Assembly (NCBI GenBank): GCA_964006375.1
Contig: OZ023263.1
Location: 134,644,454 to 134,708,453, forward strand
Reading direction: 5' to 3'
Length of the DNA stretch: 64,000 nt
Origin: Tillus elongatus
Taxonomy: Eukaryota > Arthropoda > Insecta > Coleoptera > Cleridae
Of the stretch, positions 45,801 through 57,408 are shown piece by piece. The stretch's first letter is position 1, and each line of letters begins with the position of its first letter. A model generated the notes under the pieces. The model was given only the letters and a program-made list of their open reading frames with translations, was not told the DNA's origin and ran no database searches. The translations under genes and the position numbers were made by a program.

Positions 45801-45973
45801 AAAAGCAAATAACAATGTCGTATGTGCTGTGAACTGCCGGTAAGTTGGATAGAAAATGAATCATGGCAAACTTGAACTTCTGTTAAAAAGGCAGAGAAAA
45901 AAGCGCGCGCATTTGAAATTTATACAATTTGTCTCATTGTACCCCGCGTCTTATTGTGGCCCACCCTCGCCTA
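42845..45973 (-). mobile_element. Pogo/Tigger-like DNA transposon (3.1 kb)
   Basis: Terminal inverted repeats TAGG(G/C)GAGGGTGGGCCACA with TA at both ends (42,845-42,846 and 45,972-45,973), as expected of pogo/mariner-type TA insertion. Many subterminal copies of GTCTCAYTGTGGCCC in both orientations near each end. Encodes one minus-strand transposase, now interrupted. It inserted after the segmental duplication because unit 1 lacks it. Confidence 0.85.
43196..45468 (-). pseudogene. Pogo/Tigger-like DDE transposase, interrupted
   Basis: N-terminal psq-type helix-turn-helix at 45,468-45,199 ('MSRGRKRKTEKGNFTEEQM', 'SLREAAERNGVKFQTLARYV'). A TAG at 45,199-45,201 interrupts it; the same frame resumes at 45,198 with the CENPB-type and DDE parts (to 43,960). 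Catalytic acids: 'IYNLDEAATT', 'ILVMDNHESH', 'NKLQPLDVTVF', spacing DD35D between the last two. A frameshift near 43,990 leads to an acidic serine-rich tail ('SSESESEGSLQVETDNDDDF', 'VGDFILVEFSTKKKIYYIAK'). After an intron-like or degenerate gap (about 43,690-43,345) a last piece ends at TGA 43,196-43,198 ('DDAFVHLSDIKAILPPP'). The enzyme would cut and paste the element at TA sites; this copy is inactive. Confidence 0.85.
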
Positions 45974-47407
45974 CAAAAAATTATAATGTTTGTAGAGTTT
46001 TTAAGAGCATTCCAATTCATACCTTTATCTGTCCCATTATTAAGCAGATTTTTTTTGTTAATAATTAGTTAATAATTATTAAAAGTCAAAAAAGGCATAT
46101 CTTAGTGTATACTGCACCACGAACATCTTACAATAAATGTTGTAATAAAAAAAGGCACTGAGCATGGCTTAACCGAAATATAACGCGAGGATTGAAACAG
46201 CCGGGATGTCTGTTGTGGAGAATATATCAGCCAATAAAACCGTCCGGATCGCTTCGCGCCAATTTCAAAATGAAGTATAAGTTCCACTATCTCATACGTT
46301 TTGTAATTGACGAGGCAAATTCATTAAACAACTGTTTTATGTCTGTGCCTTTAATTTGTAGATTTTTTTAGAGTTTATTTGTTTGTTAGTTAGTGTAATA
46401 GAAACACATATCAGCGTATAATGCGTTATTATTTACTATATTTGCCAAGTAAAGCAGCATAAGAATATGATGACTGTGGAGAAAAGAGTAGGTAGGTAGG
46501 TACTTATATCATGGAAACAACTATTAACCAATGTCAAAGTTTGTTGTGAAAGTGTAGGTAAATTATGTTTAATGTCAGACATCTGTAATGAAAAACTAGG
46601 TATCAAATTATTATCTTTACCAAATTCCAAACTACATTTAGATTGTTAGAGTAGGCCTATAAAAAGTTCGCAATTTGTTTCCAGACTATGATGGCTTACT
46701 AGAATTATTTGTGAACACTATCTATTTTCACGGGTTAGCGCTCAAAATCGAAAATAACCTTTTAATGAGAATGAAATGTAACATTAAGTAACTACTTAAT
46801 GATTCAGTTAGGTATAAGAAAAAACTTCAGTGTGATGTCGGGACAACTCCAGGCGAAACCTTGTTCTTCTGTTAGACTTGCTCGTGCATTTATTTGATTT
46901 ATTTTCTATTTTCAAAACAAAAAGAAATCATTGCCCTTGAATAATATAATTTTAAATTTCGTGCGTCTTTGTACTTATTCTACTTGACTTTCTAATATTG
47001 GCCAAATCGCCTTCCAAAACACTAGTCTACCAATGACATAATAGATAGGTCTATGAGCCTGACTTTGTGCCATGTTGCCAAATGTAAAAGTTATCAATGA
47101 TTTTTGTGACTAGTCTATGACCTAGCGTCTTTTAGTTTTTGCTGTTTTTAAAATACTAAATTTGGTATTCTTCTGGCAGCTAATTTATAGTAAAAAAAAT
47201 TAAGTTTGAATAAGCTCATTGTTCTTTTACTCAAAAACATCAAATTTGCGGTGATAGTATTATAATCTTTATACTAGAAACCTATATACCAAATTTCATT
47301 CAAATAGCTTTATATTTTTTCGAAAAAACGAGGTCCCATTTACCTGGCGAATGAACTTATTCAAGCAATTTGTACAAATAATAATATACCTGCAGAGACA
47401 TAAATAT

Positions 47408-47528
<121 letters not shown>

Positions 47529-47912
47529 CGGTAAGTCAACGAAATGATAAAGTACGGCGTTGCGCCCTATACTAATAGTATAGATATAGCGGTCCGTCGC
47601 GAGCTTAACATAAGTTTTTAAATAGGACACGGCATTTTTTAATCCATTGCTACTATTCTCTGTAAAGTTTCCTCTATTTATTGACCAATAATATCGTATA
47701 TGTTATATATGGACCGTTTCCGAAATATGTAACTTTCTCAATTATTTTCTCTCAAAATCGTTATACGTTTTAAAACTAATATCAGGTCAGGTCATTGTTT
47801 TGAAGATTTTAGAAATAAATAGTAAACGTTATTATTACCACACCACTCGGATAACTACTGGGATAATAAAGCTTCTATATAGTGTTCAATATCGTCCGAC
47901 AGATTTGGATAA

Positions 47913-47914
<2 letters not shown>

Positions 47915-47981
<67 letters not shown>
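47915..47981. repeat. (TA)n junction tract, unit 2
   Basis: Left flank equals that of 38,798; right flank (TGTATTCATCTGATAA) equals that of 39,450. It thus fuses two tracts that are separate in unit 1. Confidence 0.9.
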
Positions 47982-47985
<4 letters not shown>

Positions 47986-48775
47986 TCATCTGATAACTCA
48001 AAAAATAATTAACCAATTTCGATGAAACACAGCAAGTGCCTTTTTTATTAATGGCTTGGATGAGATCGTTAGCCAGGAAAATCGGGCAGGGTTTTCCGGG
48101 AAAATGTTAAGTTTTGTTTAGAAAAAAAAATTCTCCGAAAATTACAAAACTGTTTTGATGAAATTTTATGGATATTTTACCTTGGGAGGGACCGTAGTAC
48201 GTACTAAAATTCAACTTTCTACGTTTATAGAAAATTGAGTTATTCAAATTTTGAATTTTAATTCGAAAAATTTTTTTCCTCCGAAAATTACAAAGTTATT
48301 TTAATTAAATTTAGTGGTTATATTGCCTTAGGAAAGACCTTATAACATACCAAAATTAAACTTTTTAAGTTAATAGAAAATTGAGTTATTCACATTTGAA
48401 GCATTTAATAAAAATTCACTACCATAACGCAACTGCTGCGTCCAGACTTCTATAAGATATAACAGAACCACACCAGAATAAACTACCTATTATGTTCTGA
48501 CTACACTGTTATACAGAACAGTTATTTAGGTTTGAAGACAGCAGGTAGCAGGTAGGCATTTACGAACGTTTGATGGCCTTGTATACATGTGTTGGCTTTT
48601 ATTTTGAACATTCTTCTAAAGCAGCCCTTGCCCTTAGAAATAAATAAGCAGGTAGGTTAACTTAAAAACGCAGGCTTTATTATAATATAAACTCGTATTT
48701 GCTCAGGGCTTCAACTTTGTTTTTTCAAGAGATAAAATAACTATATATAAATAACAAAATAAATAGACAAGGGTT

Positions 48776-49080
48776 CCATTGAATGTTACGCAGATGACAT
48801 GATAGCGATTATTAGAAACGGAAAAAGAATTACAAAGGATGTTGAGTGTGCTAGATGTTGTTTTAAAAATATCAAACTAAACATCAATACGACGAAAATA
48901 AGGGTACACAAGATAAGTAGAGGACAGCGAAAATGAATACAAAGCTTAAATATGCAACAGCTTGAACAAGTAAAATGTTCATGTATTTTGAAAGTATTAT
49001 TACGGATGATGATAAATTTAGCAAATCTGAGGAGAATCCCAACATTCAATAGGTAGACAACATACCTACTTTTCTGGCAG
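48776..49080 (+). pseudogene. LINE reverse transcriptase fragment (unit 2)
   Basis: Duplicate of 40,255-40,560 with a 2-bp loss just after the YADD box. Reads 'CYADDMIAI' then 'KNIKLNINTTKIRVHKISRG'. Broken like its partner. Confidence 0.65.
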
Positions 49081-49192
49081 ATAAACATTCAAATTTGGGT
49101 ATAAGGAAATGGTTCAAGTCAAACGTAGAGCATAGCATACCGTACTAGTTTTAGTGACTCATACACTGTTCCATGCACACAAAAAAATGGGA

Positions 49193-49463
49193 ACGCAGTA
49201 AGTGCGTTTTGGTAGCGAATTTTCATTAAATGCTTCAAATTTCAACAACTCAATTTGCTATTAACCTAAGGTTCGTTGGCTAGGAAACAAGTTTTCTTGA
49301 ACACATTTAAGTTTATTTTCAAAATTTTTTTGTACATTTCCAGCCGCAGTAAGTTATTTTGATAAAATATGGTACATTGTTTCTACTATATAGGTTATAC
49401 CGGTAACCAAATTGATGCCTGCTTGCATTCAAGAGGCATAACGCACTGGCTGCGTCCGGGCTT
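49193..49463. repeat. MITE-like repeat, opposite orientation to 22-320
   Basis: Starts GCAGTAAGTGCGTTTTGG and ends GCATAACGCAC followed by TGGCTGCGTCC. The interior (GGTACATTGTTTCTACTATATA) is the complement of the interior of 22-320. Confidence 0.6.
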
Positions 49464-51012
49464 TTTTCTTACAAACATGCATCATATTTCAATAAAAAAG
49501 ACAAAAATGCAATAATATAAGAGATATGTTCGGAAAAAAAATTAGAAGTACCATGAACGACTTATGTGCCATCCCGTGATTGTCAAAATAATTGTATAAG
49601 ATGCAGCTCAAGACACTCTTATAATTAACGTATACAATTTTTTCTCGTATCTTGTAGGTATAATAGCAATTATATAATTGAGCTTTACCGTAGAAATGGC
49701 CACCCTGCATATATGTAAACAGATAAAAACTGAAACTAAACCCGGATATGGATTCTAGGACGCCTAGCTTGCACTCATTTGAAAAAATCTTTTTAAAATT
49801 CAAAAGTCGCGGTCTCCTCATTAACGCTTTTTTTCTACGAAAATTAGCTAAAAATTATAGATCGATAAACCATAAGCTTAACTAAAGCCACTGCCAAAGC
49901 ATCAGAGAAAGTCTCTATTTGAAATGAATATTCTGTAAACATTTATGTAAAATGAAGGACAATGACGGTTGAAGCAAGAAATTAAGGGTTTGCAGAACCC
50001 TCTCTTTGCGACCTTTTCTTTACATAAACCGTATTTGTTTTAGCTTGTTTGCTTAAATGTTGCCAATTTTGTCGTTTCAAATCGCGACTTTGACGTTTTG
50101 AGGAAAACCCCATTTTTTCCCTTTAAATGCAATAACTTTTTTGCCTTTAAACTTACAGACCTAAGTCGTGATACATGATTCATTCTTTATAATACAAATA
50201 AGCCTACAAAATTTGGTTCCATTGCTTTGTTATTTCTGGAGATATAATTTTTTTCGAAAGAAAACAAAATTTTTCGGGAAAACCTTGGCCGATTTTCTTG
50301 GCTAACGAACTTAAGCAAGCCACTCGCAAAAGGAAGGTACATATGGAAGTTGATCAAAATTGGCCCATTATTTTTTGAGTTATCGGTGCGATACAATCTA
50401 AAAGTCGGGATCTCCTCATTACTGATTTTTTAAAAGAAAATTCACTAATAAACTAAAGCTTCTGCTCATATACACAATCCTCAAGAATATAGGATAAACT
50501 AAGTAAAGATTGGAACATGTGATGAGCACTGATAAGTACACTCTGAGAACCAAAACCACCGCAACACATTTTTAAAGCCGAAACGATCGTTTCACTAACA
50601 AAGACTAATGATAATCTGCTACTGGAATGTTGTAATGCATGGGAAGTAAAGTTGTACTTTGACCAGCAGGTTACAAAGAGAATGAAACTTTTCCCCTTTC
50701 ACAAGTATGTGTCTTTCAAATAATGTTATCCGAAAGTTATTATGTTGCAGTGTTATGTTCAATAAAGCTTCTCCTCTTTCATTAAGCATTTTATTCTCCA
50801 TCCTCTTCCACATAGCATACTTATTAACATTTCTGACATATTCCATGTCTACGTTTCAAATACATATGAATTGATGAACATTTACATCAGGTCCAAATTA
50901 AAATGTTTATCAGTGTGAAGACAAGGTTTTTTGTTTATTAAATGGTTACTTTGCCATCGCGATCCTTCTTGCCAGTTCTCATTGTATCATCAACAGTAAT
51001 AATACTTTCAAG

Positions 51013-51149
51013 GTACATAAATAATTTTATTTCGTCAAGTTGTTGGCCATCCAGCTTTATATCCATGTCCGCAGTTCTTTCCTTACATATCTTCATTAGC
51101 TTTCTTTTCGCAATATTAATTTTTATTGACTGTATGACAATTTTTAACG
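51013..51149. other. Sequence after the segmental duplication
   Basis: Unique sequence; a short frame (50,942-51,292) spans the junction and is not credible. Confidence 0.4.
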
Positions 51150-51312
51150 TCGGTCTATTCCCGCAACTATGGCCAATCTCCGACGCCAGGGAGCAGTTTC
51201 ACCTTACTACCCTGGAAATGTTGGCAAACCTCGGCCCTTCTATAAGAAGGGTATGGATCTTTAACGTGCCCAACATCGCACGGACACGTTAAAGATCCGT
51301 ACCCCTACTTGA
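51150..51312 (+). repeat. SINE-like repeat with long hairpin
   Basis: GC-richer segment. GGTATGGATCTTTAACGTG (51,249-51,268) and CACGTTAAAGATCCGTACC (51,284-51,303) are complementary except for one pair, around a loop of about 15 bases. The preceding AGGGAGCAGTTTCACCTTAC text reads like the body of an arthropod SINE. The motif AACGTTAAAGAT also occurs in the SINE at 28.8 kb. Confidence 0.5.
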
Positions 51313-51520
51313 TATCAAAAAAAGTAAGTAATACAATCATCTGTGTGTGTAAACAGTAAACTGAATATTTATTTGATTTAATTATTTTCACTCATCTAAT
51401 TATTCATCCTGGAATAGGAAGTGGCAACGCTGTGTGAAATTCAAACAACCAAAACTGCTTCGCAGCATGCGCAGCGCAAATATGTGCGGTGTGCGGTTAA
51501 TGTATTAAAGTCTCAGAATG

Positions 51521-51631
51521 TCCTACACGTACACGTTTCTTTAATATCTAACCTAACCTAAATCAATTTTGTTTATCGTCAATAAACAAAATTGATTTAG
51601 GTTAGGTTAGAAATTATAGAAACGTGTAGGA
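51521..51631. repeat. Near-perfect snap-back inverted repeat
   Basis: Two arms of about 50 bp around a loop of some five bases. Each arm holds TCTAACCTAACCTAAATCAA or its complement and ends in CCTACACGT / ACGTGTAGG. The arms differ by a small insertion (TACACG) and a few bases. Confidence 0.8.
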
Positions 51632-51689
51632 CTTTATTGTGTCTGAAATATATTTTGTGTTTGTATTTTCAACAGAAATAGAAAATTCC

Positions 51690-52006
51690 TAATTGCTTCA
51701 GATGTATAGAACGACTGAAAGTCAAATTGCGAAGATACCTACTATAATACGAGAAAACAATGCTGCTATACCAAGTAGGTACACTTCGTTTTTCAAAAAA
51801 CAAGGGAACAGCGAAGCAACAGAAAGACAAGTTGTATTATTGGAACTGTGAACTGGCTCTTTACTTCAGATTTTGAAATGGGTAAGTCAGTTGTAAAATT
51901 TGTTAATTAGAATCAAAATATAAGTAGTTCTTAATATATGTGGGAAACTATAACCCCATTATTTTCATTTGTAATAAAAATGTCTTGTTTTTCAAGTCAA
52001 GTCAAG

Positions 52007-52101
<95 letters not shown>

Positions 52102-53141
52102 GCCTATCGAGTTTTACTCTTGCAGTTGTGACTTCTTTATCAAAAAATAATGTGTTACAAGAAATGACTTAATTTTCTTAACATGGATGTTCTTCAAAAT
52201 GTTAGGTTTATCTATTCAATGTTACTTCTGCTTGTATAAAAAAAAACTCTGAACGGAGCAAGTGCGCTATAGTAGCGAATTTTCATCAGTTTTGTTATAG
52301 TGTACTATAAGTGAAGAGAAGTATGCAAAAATTGAAGTTGTAGGAACAAGAGCCAGTAGGTAGATATATTTGTAAAGTAGGAGCATCCTGAAGAAGCTGA
52401 CATTTTAGCAAAATTGATAGTGACAATTCTAGAAAGTTTGATACAGCATTTTTGAGAAGGAAATTTGTAATTTTCGATGGAAAAACTTGACTCGCAGAAC
52501 TGACCAGTGTGGTGAAAAAATACCGGAAGTCTCTAGTTGGCCTAGAAGCTTCACAAACCATGATCTACATGTAAAAGAAATATTATACGTTGTTACCTCT
52601 TGAATAGCGAAATTTTCTTTATGAAAATTCGCTGATATTGCACAATTTATTACAAAATTTAGAAATATGTGGTAAATTCAATATTCTCATGCAACATTTT
52701 TTTCAATTTCAGAGCAAGCACAAACAGAAACCGTGACAAGGTTGTTCAGATCTTATCCAAGGTGAGCCAAGCAGTTGATGGCTTGAGGGAACACCTGGTC
52801 CCTCTGTACGGTTAGTGTTAACTTTCAAAGATTTATATTATTATGTTGAATATAATTTTGAATTTGTTGTAATTTTGTAATGTTTCGTTTGCAATATACA
52901 CGCACTTGCCTAGCCTAATGCTGAAGAAGAAGAGTTTGAAGTTATATCATAAATGTTTTATATAGATGTATATAATTTACTGTTTATAATAAAAGGCAAT
53001 AAAAAAGTTTACTTTTTGTATGCTCTTACAGAAGGGTCCTGTACGTATTTATGTTGTCTTGCAACCAGAAGTAAAGTGTTACCAGAAACAGGTGCAGCAT
53101 CAGTGGTATCAAATGAAAGCAGTGGTATTTGCGACTGTTGA
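51690..53141 (+). CDS. Candidate spliced host gene, exons uncertain
   Basis: Splice-like signals suggest a gene: a strong donor (ATGG/GTAAGTCAG at about 51,880), an acceptor TTTCAATTTCAG (AG 52,711-52,712) opening an exon to either AAG/GTGAGC (about 52,759) or TACG/GTTAGT (52,810), and an acceptor CTCTTACAG (AG 53,030-53,031) before a last exon ending at TGA 53,139-53,141. One reading gives 'NRDKVVQILSKVSQAVDGLR' continuing across the last junction into a short cysteine-rich tail ending 'SSGICDC'. I do not recognise the protein. The alternatives are not mutually consistent, so the model is tentative. A (TA)n tract lies in the first intron. Confidence 0.25.
52008..52096. repeat. (TA)n microsatellite with one GTA interruption
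   Basis: TA tract from 52,008 broken by TATGTATA at about 52,025, continuing to 52,096. Confidence 0.95.
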
Positions 53142-53585
53142 AAATAATTGTTAGTAATACATATACTGATAATCATGATCATCTATAAACTTTTTAGTTT
53201 TATAAATTTTTGTGTGTATTTTTTGCGTAAGTTACAAACACATTTGTTTTTATACTATGTTGTGTGTGGTGTGTGTTGGCATATTTTGACATAATTTTAC
53301 ATCACTAATACAGTCAGATTTATATAATTTTATATTAGCCTAATAATGTATCTTTAGCAATATTCATTATTAATAAATCAGGATATTTATAAAACTCTCT
53401 GGCATATCGGATAATTTAGAGTATATTGCAGCACATGATTACGCTCTCGATTTGTGCCAATAAATGAGCTTGTTCACATGTAATGCATGTTTATTGCTTT
53501 TAATGTAGGTAAACCTTAAAAATGGTATTACACTCAATGATAGTTGTATTTTATATTTATATTATAATATCTACCTTAATTCTGA
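53142..53585. other. AT-rich DNA, no gene seen
   Basis: Possibly 3' flank of the preceding candidate gene; no decisive signal. Confidence 0.4.
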
Positions 53586-53589
53586 GTCT

Positions 53590-53826
53590 TTTGTGGACCT
53601 TGTGTTCATGTCTCACGGGTGCTATGCAGATGCAGGAAAACTTCACTTTATAGTGAGCCAGATTCATGAGAGGATAAATTTGACTAGCAATTACAACTTG
53701 TGGTTTACCGTTGACTTCCGAACAAAATTTGCCATGTTTTCAGAGGTTCTAGGGTTCATTTCAGTGCTGGAGTCAAACCTGCTACCTTTAGAGTATCAGA
53801 TATTTTCACCACTACACCACAGGCAA
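53590..53826 (-). repeat. tRNA-derived SINE, minus strand
   Basis: On the minus strand from 53,826: GCCTGTGGTGTAGTGGTGA (A box) and, about 35 bases on, GGTTTGACTCC (B box). The body extends toward 53,590. No intact acceptor stem. The plus-strand open frame here is a by-product. Confidence 0.6.
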
Positions 53827-54237
53827 TGACCTTATACCCACATTAAATTATAAATGTCGTTTGTTCTAAAATATAACATATAGAAATAAGAAAATAGTTT
53901 GTTTCATTTTTATATAATTTTCAGTTTTTACGTTGTGTCTTACAGTATATTTAATTCAAATATGATTATGTTTTTAGTGTACATAATATATTATGTTAAA
54001 AATTTAATAAATCTTAGGCAACCATGTATTTTTTATAACTAACCAAGTTTACGCACTTTGTTAATTGTAATGGACTTTTAATTTGGATTTATTATATTTA
54101 TCAAATATGATTTGACTTGGAAATAATTAATAATTAACAATATGTTGCCAGTCAGTAATCTTCACCACTATGCTATATGTTGTTACCTTTATATTTACAT
54201 AAAGATATAAATATGTTCTATTATAAATCATAACAAT
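53827..54237. other. AT-rich intergenic DNA, no gene seen
   Basis: Nothing recognised. Confidence 0.5.
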
Positions 54238-54400
54238 TAGAGGTGTGCAAACCGAACTATAAACGAACTCAAGCAAAAATGTTGCATCGAAGTTCGAACC
54301 TCTCAGTATGTCTAAGGTTCACAGTCGAACATCGAACTTCTTAAACATTTAACATTGAACACTGAACTAACTACAGTTCTTCAATGTTCACATATATTTT
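54238..54400. mobile_element. hAT-like terminus
   Basis: TAGAGGTGTGCAAACC at 54,238 is a typical hAT end, followed by repeated CGAAC/GTTCG motifs as in hAT subterminal regions. I find no matching opposite end or 8-bp duplication in the window. Confidence 0.4.
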
Positions 54401-54535
54401 CCTTAAATACAAAAATTAGGTACATTGTAGCATACAATATTTGGTACATAGAAAAAAAAGAAAGGTTTGACAAAATTTGCAGGTCGATTGGATGAAAATG
54501 CCCTCTGATGCTGATGTTTGTTTTTAAGATGAGTC
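54395..54535 (-). repeat. Inverted partner of 56,260-56,410
   Basis: Reverse complement of the later segment: GGCATTTTCAYCCAATC, GTATGCTACAATRTA and TATTTAAGGAAA are shared in order. Two copies of one dispersed repeat in opposite orientation, 1.9 kb apart. Confidence 0.55.
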
Positions 54536-54685
54536 GGTGTTGAATCAAAAATACAAAAAGGCACATTGAACACTTTTTTTATACTTCTACATCTATAATA
54601 GCTAAGCTCAATTATAAATATTTTGTTGTTGTTTGGTATTAGCTGGTCAGTTTTAGCAAATTTGAATGAGTGGGTTAAAAGTGAG

Positions 54686-54688
<3 letters not shown>

Positions 54689-54761
<73 letters not shown>
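54689..54761. repeat. (TA)n microsatellite
   Basis: 73 bp of TA after GTGAGCACA. Confidence 0.95.
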
Positions 54762-54762
<1 letters not shown>

Positions 54763-54829
54763 TAACAATTGTAACTGTTTTGGATCATTGTAAAATAAAG
54801 TATGTTTAATCTAATGTTTTCGGAAGGCA

Positions 54830-55100
54830 ATCTGCAATTATAGTCATAAATTGTGAAAATTTACTTTACCAACAAGTTGCGACCACTGCCATTATAATGT
54901 TGTAACCAAAAAAAAAGGCATTGGGATGCTAGGATATATAAAAATATAATAATTCAGTGATGTTAATTAGCTGTCTCAGTGTCTCACAAACTGTCAAAGA
55001 TATGAATGATATTTCCTGAAATTACGCTATCGACTCAATGGGACTGATACGGACTTTACAACTTCGCTACCTTTGCCAGCATTGAATGCTTGTAAAGTTC
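54830..55100 (-). repeat. Fragment of the 34.8-kb repeat family
   Basis: Contains GTTGTAACC, GGCATTGGGATGCTAGGATA and CAACTTCGCTACCT, the complement of blocks in the 439-bp tandem units, with altered spacing. Confidence 0.45.
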
Positions 55101-55201
55101 AACTTCAAAGTATTCTTTGAAGAGTTTTATTTTATTTTATAAAAACTGAAATATATCTTACGTGATAATGTATTTTTTTTACCAAAAACCCATTTCTCTG
55201 T

Positions 55202-55205
<4 letters not shown>

Positions 55206-55285
<80 letters not shown>
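55206..55285. repeat. (TA)n microsatellite
   Basis: 80 bp of TA between TGTACTT and ACATCTGTTG. Confidence 0.95.
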
Positions 55286-55286
<1 letters not shown>

Positions 55287-55410
55287 CATCTGTTGTTAAT
55301 TTCCAATGATTTTTTTTTATTTCCTTCATTATGTAATTAAGTATGTATATTATTTCAAAATAAACTATTTTTAACATTATTTCTCCCCAATCATACATTA
55401 AAATAAACAC

Positions 55411-55800
55411 AATTTTGCAGCAAATTAGCGTTAAAAATAATGTTAAAAGGTAGGTGTCATCAAGGAGAGGTTGTTTGAAAATATTTATACGTTTTCCCCT
55501 CAACCATAAACTTGGAAAACAAGTTTGCAGCAAATGAGCATTAAAAAATATAGAAAAGTAGGTGCCATCGAGGAAAGCTTTTAAAAAATATATATAAACA
55601 ATTTCTTAACTATAAACATTGAAAGACAATGTTGCAGGAAATGAGCATTAAAAACCAATGTTAAAAAGACCATCACGGCAGCCAGCTTTTTTGAATTTAT
55701 TAAACATTTTCTCATTAACCATAAATTTTGAAATACAATTTTGCACCAAATAAGCATTAAAAATAAATGCCATCAAAGACACCTTTTTTAAAAATATTTG
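55411..55800. repeat. Degenerate tandem repeat, about 109-bp period, four units
   Basis: Unit starts AATTTTGCAGCAAATTAGC (55,411), AAGTTTGCAGCAAATGAGC (55,521), AATGTTGCAGGAAATGAGC (55,628) and AATTTTGCACCAAATAAGC (55,737), each followed by ATTAAAAA and then ...CATCRARGA. Confidence 0.75.
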
Positions 55801-56255
55801 GCAATAATAAAAAAAACATTAAAGTTAATTATAATGTGGTTTGGCTGTTAATTAAAAAATGAAACTAATCTTGTCAATGAATTTTTTCATTACAAATATT
55901 TTTATAGGAAAATGTCATTGCAATTTAAACTATTAATACCTTCTACAAAAACAATTATTTACCTTTATGTATATTTATTTGTATCAAAATAACTCAAACA
56001 ATTCAAAATGCAATTAAATAAGTCTCCTATAAAACAAATTTGAATGTCTACATTAATTACATTAATATTTATGTTCTCTATATAGTTTCTGTTATGGGAG
56101 GAGCATAAGAAATAAGAACACTCCCATTGGTCTGTCTATGACACTTCACACAGTCAGCCAGACAAATACTGAAAAAATGATCTTTCTGCCTGTATGGTGT
56201 GTTGTGTCGCGCTAAAGAGTGTCGCGCAGAACCACTGTCGCGCTAATCGACGACC
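55801..56255. other. AT-rich intergenic DNA, no gene seen
   Basis: No supported open frame. Confidence 0.5.
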
Positions 56256-56259
56256 TTGT

Positions 56260-56410
56260 CTTCAGAACTAACATCAGCACCGGAAGGCATTTTCACCCAA
56301 TCAACCTGCACATTTTTTCGAACCTATGCTTTTTGCAACAAAAAAAAACCAATATCTTCTACATGTCAAGTATTGTATGCTACAATATAACTAAATTTTA
56401 TATTTAAGGA
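56260..56410 (+). repeat. Inverted partner of 54,395-54,535
   Basis: Forward copy with AACATCAGCACCGGAAGGC and TATTTAAGGAAAT at its ends; same repeat as the minus-strand copy at 54.4 kb. Confidence 0.55.
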
Positions 56411-56871
56411 AATGATATTTAAATTTATTTAGGAAATTTCCCCACCTCATACATTTGTAAATAAACAAACAATACAACCCGATATTCTTAAATATGAGTA
56501 CGCAAAAGTTAAAAAGAAACCATTAAAATGCTAAAAATGATATGCAATATAAATAAAATATAAAGAGCATAACAACAGTCAGATACATAAAAATGGAAAC
56601 AAAACAAGCCTAAAGCAATAAAATGTCTATAAAGACCAACAGACACATATAATGTCACAAACAAAACAGATTAAACAGTGTATAGTCGGTTGACTTCAAT
56701 TTCCACAGGCGAAGTTAAGTACTTTTCCAGCCTATAGAAGCTGCTTTGACTTTAGTACCTCTTCGTTATCCTCTTGTATTTTATCAAATCCAGTTCTTCA
56801 CAGCGCCAAGGAGTTTATTGTATAGCTACCCTATCCTTGCACCTCGTAACATTCTATTTCCCCAACACAGT
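56411..56871. other. Intergenic, no gene seen
   Basis: No recognised feature before the satellite array. Confidence 0.5.
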
Positions 56872-56886
56872 CAACTTCTGGTAGCG

Positions 56887-56960
<74 letters not shown>

Positions 56961-57408
56961 AGCCCTAATCGGTTGCATACTTCTCCCGGTAGCAGTGATA
57001 ACTCAAATATGGCAAGAGTAAACCACCCCTAAATGGGGATATTTTTCAGCCAACTTCTGGTAGTAAGTTTGTTGTTTCTAGAAATGGTTATATATGTATT
57101 TTGAGTTCAGTCTGTTAAATAGCTTCGGCGGTAGTATTAATAAACTGAAATATGTGAAGAGTAAACTACCCTTAAATGGGGGTGTTCTTCTGTTAACGCC
57201 TGATAGCGAGTTTATCGTTGAAAGTACTGTTCGTATGTGTATTTTGACCTTAATTGGTTTTATAGTTCTCCCGGTAGCAATGACCTACTGAAATATGGAA
57301 AGAATAAACTACCCCTAAATGGGGGTATTTTTAAGTCAACTTCTGGTAACCAGTGTATTGTTCATAGTAGTGATTGCGTATGTATTTTAACATTATTCCG
57401 TTGGCTAG
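56872..57408. repeat. 143-bp satellite array, left part
   Basis: Unit starts CAACTTCTGGTAGCGAG (56,872; variants at 57,051, 57,195, 57,337). Each unit contains TAAACTACCCCTAAATGGGG and CTCCCGGTAGCA. The first unit is lengthened by a (TA)n tract (56,891-56,957). The array resumes after the BEL element. Confidence 0.8.

Noticed and set aside
55411..57408. CRISPR-like array from regularly spaced repeats
   Set aside because: Units are 109 and 143 bp eukaryotic tandem repeats without short constant repeats and unique spacers, in animal DNA.
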